Of a stretch of DNA of 49,011 nt, positions 23,660 to 32,900 are shown one piece after another. The notes under the pieces are model-generated. The model saw only the letters and a list, made by a program, of their open reading frames with translations, searched no databases and was not told the origin of the DNA. The number at the start of each line of letters is the position of its first letter. Positions within the stretch are counted from its first letter, which is position 1. The DNA is taken from assembly GCA_018265615.1 (NCBI GenBank), contig JABLYX010000037.1, positions 1-49,011 of the forward strand, in the 5' to 3' direction. Made by a program: the position numbers and the translations under genes. This DNA is from Lentisphaeria bacterium. Its GTDB lineage: Bacteria > Verrucomicrobiota > Lentisphaeria > Victivallales > Victivallaceae.

Positions 23660-26600
23660 ATGAAATATCCGATCTTTTTTCTTTCCCTGTTCTTTGCCGC
23701 CGTGCTCGCGGCCGGCGAGACGGTTTCCCTCTCCGCCGAGGGGAGGCTCCTGACCGGCGAGAGCCGCTGGGAGTTCCGCCACGCCCCCGCATGGCGCGGC
23801 GTCCTCCTCCGTAACGCGGCCGTCAAACACAGCGGCGGACGGTCCGAAGTCACCGGCACATGCGCCGTGTCGCCGGAGCTGAATGTGTCGCTCTCCGCCC
23901 GGCTCGACGGGAACCGGTACGTCGCGGAGCTCGCGGCGGACGGTCCGACCGACCGCCTCACGCTGGAGCTCAAAATCCCGGCCGGACCGCCGGCCGACCT
24001 GGAGATCGGCGGCAAACTGCTGGCGCTCTCCGGCGAACAGGGAAAAGCGTTCCTCCTCGACGCGCCGCAGCCGCGGAAGGGGAACAGCTTCTCGTTCGTC
24101 TCCGGCGACCGGAAATATACGCTCCGCGGCGAGTTCGGAGTGACCGTGTCTGACCTGCGCGGCGGCACGAAAGAGAATCTCTACTGCATCCATCTGCATC
24201 CTCCGAAAACGGATGGCGGCAGGCGCTGCCGCCTCGAATTCATCATCGAATCCGAACCGTTGAAAGACCGGGCTGTCGACCTGCGCGGCGCGGCGAATAT
24301 GGGCTTTCGCGACGATGTCGCAAACGACGGCCGCGGCGGCTGGACCGATCAGGGGCCGGGGAACGACCTCTCCTGCCTGCCCGCCGGAAAGCTCGAATGC
24401 GCCGGAATCGGCTTTGAAATCCCGAAACTCTCCGGCAGTGATGAAAAAGGCGCGCTGGTCCTCTCAAAAGACCGGAATTTTCCGCCGGTCCGGCCGCTCC
24501 GGTTTGTCGAAACGGTTTCCGCCCGCTACGTGTATCTGCTGCACGCCGCCGCCTGGGTTCCCGCCGCAGGAGTTCCGTCCGGCTTTATCGAGGCCGGGTA
24601 CGCGGACGGGTCGACCGCCCGGATTCCGGTCGTCGCGGGAGTCGACTGCGGCAACTGGTGGCGTCCGGCCCTTTCGTTCCGCAACGGCCGGATCGGCTGG
24701 ACCGGCAGCAACCGTTCGGGGGAAGTCGGACTGTACGTTTCGGCGTTCCGCCTCGACGGAAAGCCGTTGCGCCAACTGCGGTTCCTGCCGGGCGACGGTG
24801 TCTGGATGATCGCCGGCGTGACCCTCGCAAACCTGAGGCTGTCCGGCGATGCGGTTCAGCCGACCGTGATCCGGGCCGGAAACGAATGGAAGGAGCTCAA
24901 GCTGCCTGTGCGCATCCGACCGGGCTCCCCGCTCGACTTCTCCGGACTGCGGCGAAACGCCGGGGAAGCGGTCGGGCGGATCACCGCCGCGCCGGACGGG
25001 CACTTCGCCCCCGAAGGCAATTCCGGAGAGAGAATCCGCTTTTTCGGCACAAACCTCTGCCAGGAGATCCTGGTTCCGCCCCATGAGGATGCGAAGCTGT
25101 TGGCGGAGAACCTCGCGACGGCCGGTTACAACTCCGTGCGGCTGCACCAGTTCGAGAAGTTCATCATGGACTGGAACGCGCCGGACACCCGGAGCTTCAA
25201 CCCGGAGTCGCTCGACCGCTTCTTCCACCTCTATGCGAAGCTCCGCGAAAAGGGGATGTACATCACGACGGATATCTACGCGACCCGCCCGATCCGGTCC
25301 GGCGACGGCATCGCGGAGTGCCGAAGTTCGACCCGGGACGAGCTGCGCAAATTCCTGAACTTCTTCTCGGAAACCGCGCTCGACGACTGGAAGGAGTATG
25401 CGCGACGCCTGTTCACAACCCGCAATCCCTACACCGGGCTCTCCATGGCGGAGGACCCCGCCCTCTTCGCGGTGAACCTCGACAACGAATCCCCCCTCTA
25501 CCATGTCTGGAAGAGCGCGCCGGAATTCATGCCGCTCGTCGAAGCCGCCTACGCGGAGTGGCTGAAGCAGCGAAATCTCCACACCCCGGAGCTCGTAAAG
25601 GAGCGCGGCAGGACGTTCCACCGTTTCCTCGCGGAACGGCAGTCCGCCGTCATGGCCGAACAGGCACGCTTCCTGCGCGGGGAGCTCGGCATGAAAGCAC
25701 TCATTACGAACCTGAACAACAACGCATCTCCCTCCCTGCAGCCGTTCCGGAACACCCTCGACCTCGTCGATGTGCACATCTATCACGACCACCCCTCCTA
25801 CCCGATGAACAACTGGAAACCGCCGGTGAAGCTGGAGCAGACATCCGATATCGCCGGCATGGCCGGCTCCATGCGCGGCTCGATGCCGGTGCGCATCCCG
25901 GGCAAGCCGCTGATCGCGACCGAAATCAACTACTGCTATCCGAACCGGTTCCGCAGCGAAGCCGGGGCGTTGGCCGGGGCCTATGCCGCACTGCAGGGAT
26001 GGGACGGCCTCTACCGCTTCTGTTACGGTTTCCGCCGCAGTGAAATCTCCGGACAGACCGCGCCGGGCGCATTCAACACCATCCACGATCCGGTCGGAAT
26101 CCTGACGGAACGGATCATCTTCTTCCTCTTCGGCCGCGGCGACGTCTCCGCCGCCGGGGAAACGCTCTGCTATCTGTGGGACGACGAGCAGTACGGTGAA
26201 CGGTTCCCGCGCGAATTCGCACTGCTCGGGCTCTTCACCGGAATCGGTTCCGCTCCGAAAAACGCCATCCCCGCCGGCTGCACCGGCATCGATACCGGAG
26301 ACGCCGGATGGCGCGGCCGTCTGCCGGAAGCGGCGCAAGCGGCACTCGATCAGATGGAGACACACGCCGTTGCGAAGAGTTCAACCGGGGAAATCACACT
26401 CGACGCCAAAGCAAAGCAGCTCCGGGTCGTCACGCCGAAGTCGGAGGTGCTGACGTTCGACGGAACCGCCGCGCGGGGCCGGTACCTCCGGGTGCACGGC
26501 GCAGACGGCTTCTGCACCGTCTCCGTGCATTCGCTCGACGGCCGCCCGCTGGCGGAATCCGGCGAAATGCTGCTGTTCCATCTGACCGACTCGCTGGCCG

Positions 26601-26854
26601 ACAACACACGCTTCCTGTCACCCGACCGGACGCTGGTCGACAATTACGGAAGCTTCCCGCTGCTGCTCCGCCGCGGCAGGGTGGAGGTCGCTCTCGACGC
26701 AGCCGGCGACGGCTGGGAGGTTCACGCTCTGGATCTCGGCGGGAATGTGCTGGGAGCAATCCCCGCCGGGCAGAAGGATGGAGCCCTCCGCTTCACAGCC
26801 GACACGCACGGCCCGGCCGGAAGCACAATGGTCTACCACCTGAAACGGCGGTAA
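23660..26854 (+). CDS. Large secreted clan GH-A glycoside hydrolase (cassette C)
   Basis: 1064 residues; ATG 23660 after AAAGGAG. Signal peptide MKYPIFFLSLFFAAVLAAGE. The N-terminal 200 residues are beta-rich and differ from cassettes A and B. From about residue 210 the shared signature appears as ANMGFRDDVANDGRGGWTDQG, followed by the same second beta module. The TIM barrel begins near residue 450 (LATAGYNSVRLHQFEKF); NLDNES (Glu610) and IATEINY (Glu755) are the likely catalytic acid and nucleophile. The C-terminal part is beta-sandwich. It belongs to the same broad family as the two other signature-bearing enzymes but is more distant. Only eight bases separate it from the convergent glycosyltransferase, with no terminator. 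Confidence 0.8.
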   Translation: MKYPIFFLSLFFAAVLAAGETVSLSAEGRLLTGESRWEFRHAPAWRGVLLRNAAVKHSGGRSEVTGTCAVSPELNVSLSARLDGNRYVAELAADGPTDRLTLELKIPAGPPADLEIGGKLLALSGEQGKAFLLDAPQPRKGNSFSFVSGDRKYTLRGEFGVTVSDLRGGTKENLYCIHLHPPKTDGGRRCRLEFIIESEPLKDRAVDLRGAANMGFRDDVANDGRGGWTDQGPGNDLSCLPAGKLECAGIGFEIPKLSGSDEKGALVLSKDRNFPPVRPLRFVETVSARYVYLLHAAAWVPAAGVPSGFIEAGYADGSTARIPVVAGVDCGNWWRPALSFRNGRIGWTGSNRSGEVGLYVSAFRLDGKPLRQLRFLPGDGVWMIAGVTLANLRLSGDAVQPTVIRAGNEWKELKLPVRIRPGSPLDFSGLRRNAGEAVGRITAAPDGHFAPEGNSGERIRFFGTNLCQEILVPPHEDAKLLAENLATAGYNSVRLHQFEKFIMDWNAPDTRSFNPESLDRFFHLYAKLREKGMYITTDIYATRPIRSGDGIAECRSSTRDELRKFLNFFSETALDDWKEYARRLFTTRNPYTGLSMAEDPALFAVNLDNESPLYHVWKSAPEFMPLVEAAYAEWLKQRNLHTPELVKERGRTFHRFLAERQSAVMAEQARFLRGELGMKALITNLNNNASPSLQPFRNTLDLVDVHIYHDHPSYPMNNWKPPVKLEQTSDIAGMAGSMRGSMPVRIPGKPLIATEINYCYPNRFRSEAGALAGAYAALQGWDGLYRFCYGFRRSEISGQTAPGAFNTIHDPVGILTERIIFFLFGRGDVSAAGETLCYLWDDEQYGERFPREFALLGLFTGIGSAPKNAIPAGCTGIDTGDAGWRGRLPEAAQAALDQMETHAVAKSSTGEITLDAKAKQLRVVTPKSEVLTFDGTAARGRYLRVHGADGFCTVSVHSLDGRPLAESGEMLLFHLTDSLADNTRFLSPDRTLVDNYGSFPLLLRRGRVEVALDAAGDGWEVHALDLGGNVLGAIPAGQKDGALRFTADTHGPAGSTMVYHLKRR

Positions 26855-26862
26855 AAGAGAAA

Positions 26863-27960
26863 TCAGCAGCCGTATTCGGCAATGATGCGGCCCATCTCTT
26901 TCCGGAACTGTTCGCGCGAAAAATGCGCGGCGTTTTCCTTCAGCTCCTCCGGGGAAAAACGGCGGCCCCGGAACTCCTCGACGGCCCCGAGCAGAGAAGC
27001 TTCGCTCTGCTCGTCAAAAAAGAGCCCCGTGTGGTTCTCCACGACGCTCTCAAGCGCGCCGCCCGCCCGGAACGCAATGACGGGACAACCCGCCGCCTGC
27101 GCCTCGACCGGAATGATCCCGAAATCCTCGACTCCGGGAAAAATCAACGCCCGCGCTCCGGCATAGAGGTCGCGCAGCTCCTCATCGTCCGGGGCGACCA
27201 CGAACTCCACGTTCGGCGTGGCGATCGCCCGCAGCTTCGGCAGCTCCTCGCCCGCGCCCGCCACAATCAGGCGTTCGTTCAACCGGGCGAACGCCCGGAC
27301 CACAAGCTGCGGCTGCTTATAGCCGGTCAGCTGTCCGGCCAGCAGAAAGTAGCTCCGTTCGCGCTCATGCGCGCTCCCGAAGAAATCGGTGTTCACCGGC
27401 GGGTAGACCACCGCCGACTCGCGGCCGTAAGCCCGCCGGATCCGTTCCGCGACAAAACGGGAATTCGCCACAAACTGATCCACACACTGCGCCGATTTCA
27501 GGTCATACCGCCGCATCGGGTCGCGGAACAGCCGCATCGCCGCCTTCCCCGCCAGCGACGCCTTGCGGAAATACTCATCGTGCATATCCCAGACATAGCG
27601 CATCGGCGTATGGCAGTAACAGATATGACGGCACCCCTCCGGTTTGCGGATCCCCTTGACCGGCCCCGACTCGCTACTGATGATCAGGGAGTATCCGGAG
27701 AGATCCCACCGCCGCTGTGCGGCCGGCATCAGCGGCAGATAGCGCTGGCAGGCCTGCCGCGCCCCCGGCAAACGCGACACAAAGGACTCATAGATCGGGT
27801 GGCCGGTGATCTCCGGAACGAGCCGGTCACGGTTGCAGGCGTGCGTATAGACATCGGCCTTCGGGAACAGGGTGCACAGCTCCGCGAACACCCGTTCGCC
27901 GCCGCGCATGGTCAGCAGCCAGTAGTGCAGCAGCGCCACCTTATGTCCGTCATTTTCCAT
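26863..27960 (-). CDS. Glycosyltransferase family 4 (mannosyltransferase-like)
   Basis: 365 residues from ATG at 27960 with AAGG just upstream (a GTG at 27963 is adjacent). GT-B fold: the N-terminal half has VALLHYWLLTMRGGERVF and YCHTPMRYVWD, typical of WbaZ/MtfB-type mannosyltransferases. The C-terminal half has the nucleotide-sugar E-x7-E motif EDFGIIPVE preceded by LIFPG and followed by AAGCPVIAF. It should transfer a sugar from a nucleotide donor during polysaccharide or glycolipid assembly on the cytoplasmic face. It stands alone among catabolic hydrolases, convergent to one and divergent from another cassette, and is the only clear biosynthetic sugar gene here. Confidence 0.9.
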   Translation of the reverse strand: MENDGHKVALLHYWLLTMRGGERVFAELCTLFPKADVYTHACNRDRLVPEITGHPIYESFVSRLPGARQACQRYLPLMPAAQRRWDLSGYSLIISSESGPVKGIRKPEGCRHICYCHTPMRYVWDMHDEYFRKASLAGKAAMRLFRDPMRRYDLKSAQCVDQFVANSRFVAERIRRAYGRESAVVYPPVNTDFFGSAHERERSYFLLAGQLTGYKQPQLVVRAFARLNERLIVAGAGEELPKLRAIATPNVEFVVAPDDEELRDLYAGARALIFPGVEDFGIIPVEAQAAGCPVIAFRAGGALESVVENHTGLFFDEQSEASLLGAVEEFRGRRFSPEELKENAAHFSREQFRKEMGRIIAEYGC

Positions 27961-28012
27961 CACGCCTTACCCGCCTTCTTTCTACAGAAAATACCATCCG
28001 CCGAATCCATAC

Positions 28013-28041
28013 ACTATACACGGATTCGACCGCTTTTACAA
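28013..28041 (-). promoter_or_regulatory. Promoter of the glycosyltransferase gene
   Basis: Minus-strand TTGTAA (28041-28036), 17-bp spacer, TATAGT (28018-28013), about 50 bases before the start codon. Confidence 0.45.
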
Positions 28042-28049
28042 GCGCATCC

Positions 28050-28071
28050 GCCCTGAATCACAGGGCTTTTT
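28050..28071 (+). terminator. Terminator facing the plus strand before cassette D
   Basis: GCCCTG (28050-28055), five-base loop, CAGGGC (28061-28066), then TTTTT. It is oriented to stop plus-strand transcripts, but the nearest plus-strand gene ends 1.2 kb upstream, across the minus-strand glycosyltransferase. It would insulate cassette D from read-through of the cassette C hydrolase. Confidence 0.7.
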
Positions 28072-28138
28072 CTCCGGAACGCCCGCCTGGGCGGCCTGCC
28101 CACAGAAAATAAAAATCGGAAAAAAAGCGGCCCGGCTA

Positions 28139-28194
28139 TTGACACGAATACGGTTCTATCCCATAATATAACTGTGTAGGACAGTTTCGTATTC
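28139..28194 (+). promoter_or_regulatory. Promoter and operator of cassette D
   Basis: TTGACA (28139-28144), 17-bp spacer, CATAAT (28162-28167). At the expected start site is the inverted repeat ACTGT-GTAGG-ACAGT (28171-28185). A second, wider inverted repeat pairs GAATACG (28146-28152) with CGTATTC (28188-28194). Both suggest binding by the regulator that follows. Confidence 0.65.
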
Positions 28195-28211
28195 ATTAAG
28201 GGTAACAGTTC

Positions 28212-29273
28212 ATGATCAGGAATCTTTCAAAGGCCGACCGGCTGAAGAACCGGCTGCTTGATGACATCCGGCGCGGCGTGTACCGCCCGGGCGATGCCCT
28301 GCCGTCGCTGCGGAGCCTTGCGGTACGCTATGAAATGAGCAAGCACACCGTATCTCAGGCACTGTCGAACCTGAATGAGCTGAAGGTGGTTGAAATCGCG
28401 CACGGAAAAACCACACGCCTGCGCAGCAACCCATTCCGCAAGCATATCGAGATCGTCTATTTCGGACTCGGCTCGGTGGAAAGTCAGGATTTCTGGAGCG
28501 AATTCTACCGCGGCCTTTCCGAGGAGGCAGAGAGATACGGGGAGTTCAGGCTGAGTCAGACAAACTCCTCCTGCTCTCAGGACGGTCTTCGGATCGAACA
28601 TTTCGACCCGTCCGGAACCTGCGGGATGATCGTACTCGGCACCTCGTTCCGTGAGGTGTTCAATGAGTTGAAAAAATTCGGGGTCCCACTGCTCTCGCTG
28701 TACAACTTCAACCGGGAAAGCGCCGTCCCGTTCGTAACGGCAAAGCTGGAGCCGGCGATCGACCGGGCCGTGGAGCGGTTCCGGAAACGCGGCTGCCGCC
28801 GCGTCGCTTTCCTGGACCTGCATCCGGAGCTGCACGGCAGAAGCAGAACTGACGGAATCGACCAATCCAAGTACGAATATGCGGCAAAGACGATGGCGTC
28901 CGCCGGCATTATGCCGGAAGATGCTTTCTCCTTCCGCCTCAGCCGCCCCGACGGCAGCTACGAACTTCTGCGCCGGCTGGCGGCGGAAGGCAGAATTCCG
29001 GACGGGCTCTTCCTCTCCTCCGATCAGCTGGCACTCGGCGTCTACCGTGCGGCTTATGAGCTCAAGCTCCGGATCCCGGAAGAGCTCCCGGTGCTGGGCT
29101 GCGACAATCTTCCGGGAAGCCGGCTCATGGTGCCGTCACTCTCGAGCATTGAACTGAACCGTGCGGAGCTCGGCCGGACCGCCTTTCGCCGGCTGGCGGA
29201 GTTCGAAATGCACGGCACACCGTTCTGCACAGTGGAATATCCTGCGGAACTCGTCCTGCGGGAATCATTTTAG
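28212..29273 (+). CDS. GntR-LacI chimeric regulator (cassette D)
   Basis: 353 residues. The N-terminal winged helix (LKNRLLDDIRRGVYRPGDALPSLRSLAVRYEMSKHTVSQAL, about residues 10-60) is of the GntR type, with a short wing (IAHGKTTRL). Residues about 75-350 are a LacI-like effector domain ending in ELPVLGCDNLPGSRLMVPSLSSIELN, the usual hinge to the last strand. ATG at 28212 comes some 38 bases after the predicted transcription start. It is followed 23 bp later by a pseudopilin and then a DUF5060-type hydrolase, the third instance of this gene order in the same orientation within one transcript. Confidence 0.9.
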   Translation: MIRNLSKADRLKNRLLDDIRRGVYRPGDALPSLRSLAVRYEMSKHTVSQALSNLNELKVVEIAHGKTTRLRSNPFRKHIEIVYFGLGSVESQDFWSEFYRGLSEEAERYGEFRLSQTNSSCSQDGLRIEHFDPSGTCGMIVLGTSFREVFNELKKFGVPLLSLYNFNRESAVPFVTAKLEPAIDRAVERFRKRGCRRVAFLDLHPELHGRSRTDGIDQSKYEYAAKTMASAGIMPEDAFSFRLSRPDGSYELLRRLAAEGRIPDGLFLSSDQLALGVYRAAYELKLRIPEELPVLGCDNLPGSRLMVPSLSSIELNRAELGRTAFRRLAEFEMHGTPFCTVEYPAELVLRESF

Positions 29274-29296
29274 ACACAGGAAAGGGAGTCGTAAAG

Positions 29297-29986
29297 ATGA
29301 AAAGACATTTCACACTGATTGAACTTCTGATCGTGATTTCGATCATCGCAATCCTCGCATCGATGCTGCTCCCGGCCCTGAATCAGGCGCGCGCCCGGGC
29401 GCAATCGGCCCGGTGCACCGGACGCCTGAAGCAGATCGGCACTGCACTGACGATGTACGCCGGGGATTACAACGACATGCTTCCTCCCGCTGATAAGAAC
29501 ACGAATGTCCCGGGTTATCCGCTGAATCCGTATGTCTGGCACGAGTTCCTGACCAACGGCAATTATCTGCAGGCCAATGATATCCTGCTCTGCCCATCTC
29601 TCGAGCCGGCGAGCTACTCCGGCGCGCGCTATCAGACCTACGGCTACAACACCGGCTACGGCGGCGAACACGCCTGCGCATTCCTGAACCTGAAACGGCT
29701 GAAGCTCGTGAATGTGCCGGAGAGCTGGGTCAGATTCTCCCCTGCAACCTTCCCGCTTGTCGCGGATTCATCGAGCCCGCGTTCCGGAACCGATCCGGCC
29801 CGGATCCAGTGTTCGACCTTCTTCTACCCGACTTACAAATACAACCAAAGCTCGGACTGGTCCCGGGTCCATCTGCGCCACGCTCATCGCGCGAACCTCG
29901 TCTTTGCCGACGGACACGTCGCTTCGTTCAGCAAAGCGGAACTGATCGGTGAACTGAAATTCAAAGAGAGCGGCATCTGGCTCTGA
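29297..29986 (+). CDS. Prepilin-type H-x9-DG protein (cassette D)
   Basis: 229 residues. It starts MKRHFTLIELLIVISIIAIL, with His before the cleavage site and Glu at +5, and the hydrophobic helix extends to ASMLLPALNQARARA. The C-terminal motif is LRHAHRANLVFADGHV (H, nine residues, DG). The middle has LLCPSLEP and a Tyr/Gly-rich loop (YQTYGYNTGYGG). AAAGGGAG stands upstream of ATG 29297. It lies 23 bp after the regulator and 11 bp before the hydrolase, so the three are surely co-transcribed. The body between the two motifs differs strongly from the other four pseudopilins. Confidence 0.9.
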   Translation: MKRHFTLIELLIVISIIAILASMLLPALNQARARAQSARCTGRLKQIGTALTMYAGDYNDMLPPADKNTNVPGYPLNPYVWHEFLTNGNYLQANDILLCPSLEPASYSGARYQTYGYNTGYGGEHACAFLNLKRLKLVNVPESWVRFSPATFPLVADSSSPRSGTDPARIQCSTFFYPTYKYNQSSDWSRVHLRHAHRANLVFADGHVASFSKAELIGELKFKESGIWL

Positions 29987-29997
29987 AAGGTTCCATC

Positions 29998-32900
29998 ATG
30001 AAACAACTGACCGCCATTCTGCTGCTGTCGGCCGCACTGCCGGCCGCCGCGGGGGAGCTGACCGTGTTCCGCGCCGGTTTCCCCACCCTCTCAGGGTGGA
30101 AAATCAATACGATGAACAAATCCGCCGGAACACTTTCCGCATCCGGGGCGGACTCCGTCCGGCTCGACTACACGGTTCCCTCGCCGGGCGGACTCGTCGT
30201 CGCCGAAAAAGAGTGCACGATCGACGTCATGCCGGACTCGGCGACCGTTGCGCTGCGGGGGAGCGGAAACAACTCCTGCAACATCAGGCTGGTCGACGCC
30301 TCCGGCGAAACGCACCAGTATCCCGTATCGCAGCTCTCCATTCCCGGGGAGCTCCGTACGGTGCAAATTCCGCTGGACCGCAAACACAGCTTCTGGGGCG
30401 GAGACGGGAACGGCCGCATCGACCTGCCGGTCCGCCGGGTCGCGCTCGAAGTACGCAGCTTCGGCAAATACGGCAAGTGCGAGCCGTCGGGGAGCGCATA
30501 CTTCAGGGAGTTCACCATCTCCTCCCGCGAGGGCGCACAGAGGGCGGTCGCATCCGCACCGGCGGCATCGAAACTCCTGACCGCGGTTCCCGTTTCTGAA
30601 ATCGCGAAGGCGAAACCGATCCGCATCGACCGCGCCTCATGCCGAACGCTGGACGGCGCGGTCCGCGACGACCGGGACCTCAGTGCGACAGTGACCGCCG
30701 CTTATGACGACCGTTATCTGTACCTGAAGGCCGACGTCACGGACGACCGATTCAACACCCCCTTCTCCGGACACGATATCTGGCAGAATGACGGGCTCGA
30801 ATTCTGGTTCGACTGCCGCCGCGATTCGGGGCTCCACCTCGACGGTCCGGACGACTATCAGGTCGTCGTCACACCGGAAACGCCCGCCGGAAAACCCGAG
30901 CTGCGCACCTATCGGAACAGCCGCGACGCCCACATCCGGGCGGACTCCGATCTCAAAGCGCACCGGACGGCGGACGGCTATGCCGTGGAAGTAAAGCTGC
31001 CGATCGACGGCTTTACGGGAATGCGCAACAACGCCAACGCCATCCGGTTCAACATCTCCCTCTGCGACAACGACGGCGACGCCTTCAGGCGGCTGGTCTG
31101 GAACGGCGACCTTCAACCGGTCAATTTCGGAATTCTCTCCTTCGGCGAACCGCCGGCAAAAACCGTTGCGGAACTCGCCGGGGAGCGTTCCCGCGCCCTC
31201 GCCCTGCTGCGCTCCTCCGGCAGCGATTCGAGGCAGAACAGTTATCGGGGGGAGCCGCGCTTCCTCGCAATCACGCCCGTAACGGCAGAAAAGGTGCCGA
31301 CTTATGCGAAATTCGAGCTCGCCGTCAAGCTGGAAGCCGAGTACCGGAATCCGTTCGATCCCGATGAGGTATCGCTTTCCGGCATCTTCACATCCCCGGA
31401 TGGAACCGAAAAGAGAGTGGACGGCTTCTTCTATCAGCCATACCGTCCCTACTTCTACAGCCGGACCGGCGAAACCTTCACGCCGTACGGGGAAACAGGC
31501 TGGCGGCTGCGCTTCACGCCGGACCGGCCGGGAAACTGGAGTTACAGGCTTGTACTGAAAGACCGCAAGGGCAGAAACGCCGTTTCCGCCTCCGGCGCCT
31601 TCGAAGCGGGAGCGGCGGAAACGCCGGGGTTCCTGCGGATCTCGCAGCATGACCCCTCTTATCTCGCATTCGACAACGGGGAGAGCTTCTTCGGCGTCGG
31701 TTTCGCATCCCATTTCTGGTCGGCCAACAATCTCGTGATCTACCTGCGGGACGCTCTCAACACCCTGAAAGCTTTCGGCGGCAACTATACGAGCGTGAAC
31801 TTCGAGGTGTTCGGAGACGGCGGTTTTTCACTGGAACACAGGAAGCCGGGAGAATACGATCTCGCCAACGCCGCCCGGTTCGATTATGTCCTGGAAGCAG
31901 CTGAACAGCGCGGGATCTACATCCTGCCCTGCCTGATCCAGACGCCGTTCGGAACAGCAAATGACTGGAAGCGGAACCCCTGGAACGCCGAACGCGGCGG
32001 CCCCTGCAAATCCGCGAAGGAAGTATTCACCTCGCCGAAGGTCCGGCGGCTCCTGAAAAACCGTTTCCGCTACATCGTCGCACGCTGGGGCTACTCCCCG
32101 AATATCCTCGGCTGGGAGCTCTTCAACGAAGTCAACTATACGGAGGGAGCGCAGAAAGCGCCGGAAAGCGTGCTCGCCTTCCATCGCGACCTCGCGGCGT
32201 TCCTGAAATCCGCCGATCCGAACCGCCACATGGTCAGCACCAGCTTCGGCTCTGCCGAAACCTGCGAAATGCCGGATATCTGGCGCACACCGGAAATCGA
32301 CTTCACAATTACGCACTCCTACAGCAACGACATCGCGGGGGAACTCCAGAAACGGCTGCGCTCCAAGCTCGCCTACGAAAAACCGTGCATCGGCGGCGAA
32401 AACGGCCACCCATGGCCGCAGGCCGACCGCAATTACTTCCTGGACCCGAAAGGGATCGCACTGCACAACAACCTGTGGGGCAGCATGATCAACAAGGCGG
32501 CAGGCAATGTCCTGCTCTGGTGGGGAGGCCGCTATCATGACGCGCTGGACCTGCCTCCGAAGGGATATCCGCCGTTCGTCGAATTCATTCGCGATGTGAA
32601 GTTCGACCGGGCGGGATTTCGGCCGCGCCTCCTGCCGGCCCGTTCCGGAGACGCCGGAGCAGGCGGCGGAAGAAGCTTTACATTTGAGACGAAATGGGAG
32701 CCGGAACTCGAATATCCATACAGGCTCCGTCCGGACGGCATCTGGAAGACCCTTCCGGAACACGCGGTCAAGGGCAAGGCGACATATATAGCCGATACGG
32801 ACCGGGTCATCCGCTGTGAAGCGCTGCCGGGCGTGCTGGGCGGAGGAGCAGCACACGCCGCTCCCCTTATTCTGGAACTGGCTTCCGCCCAGGCGACATC

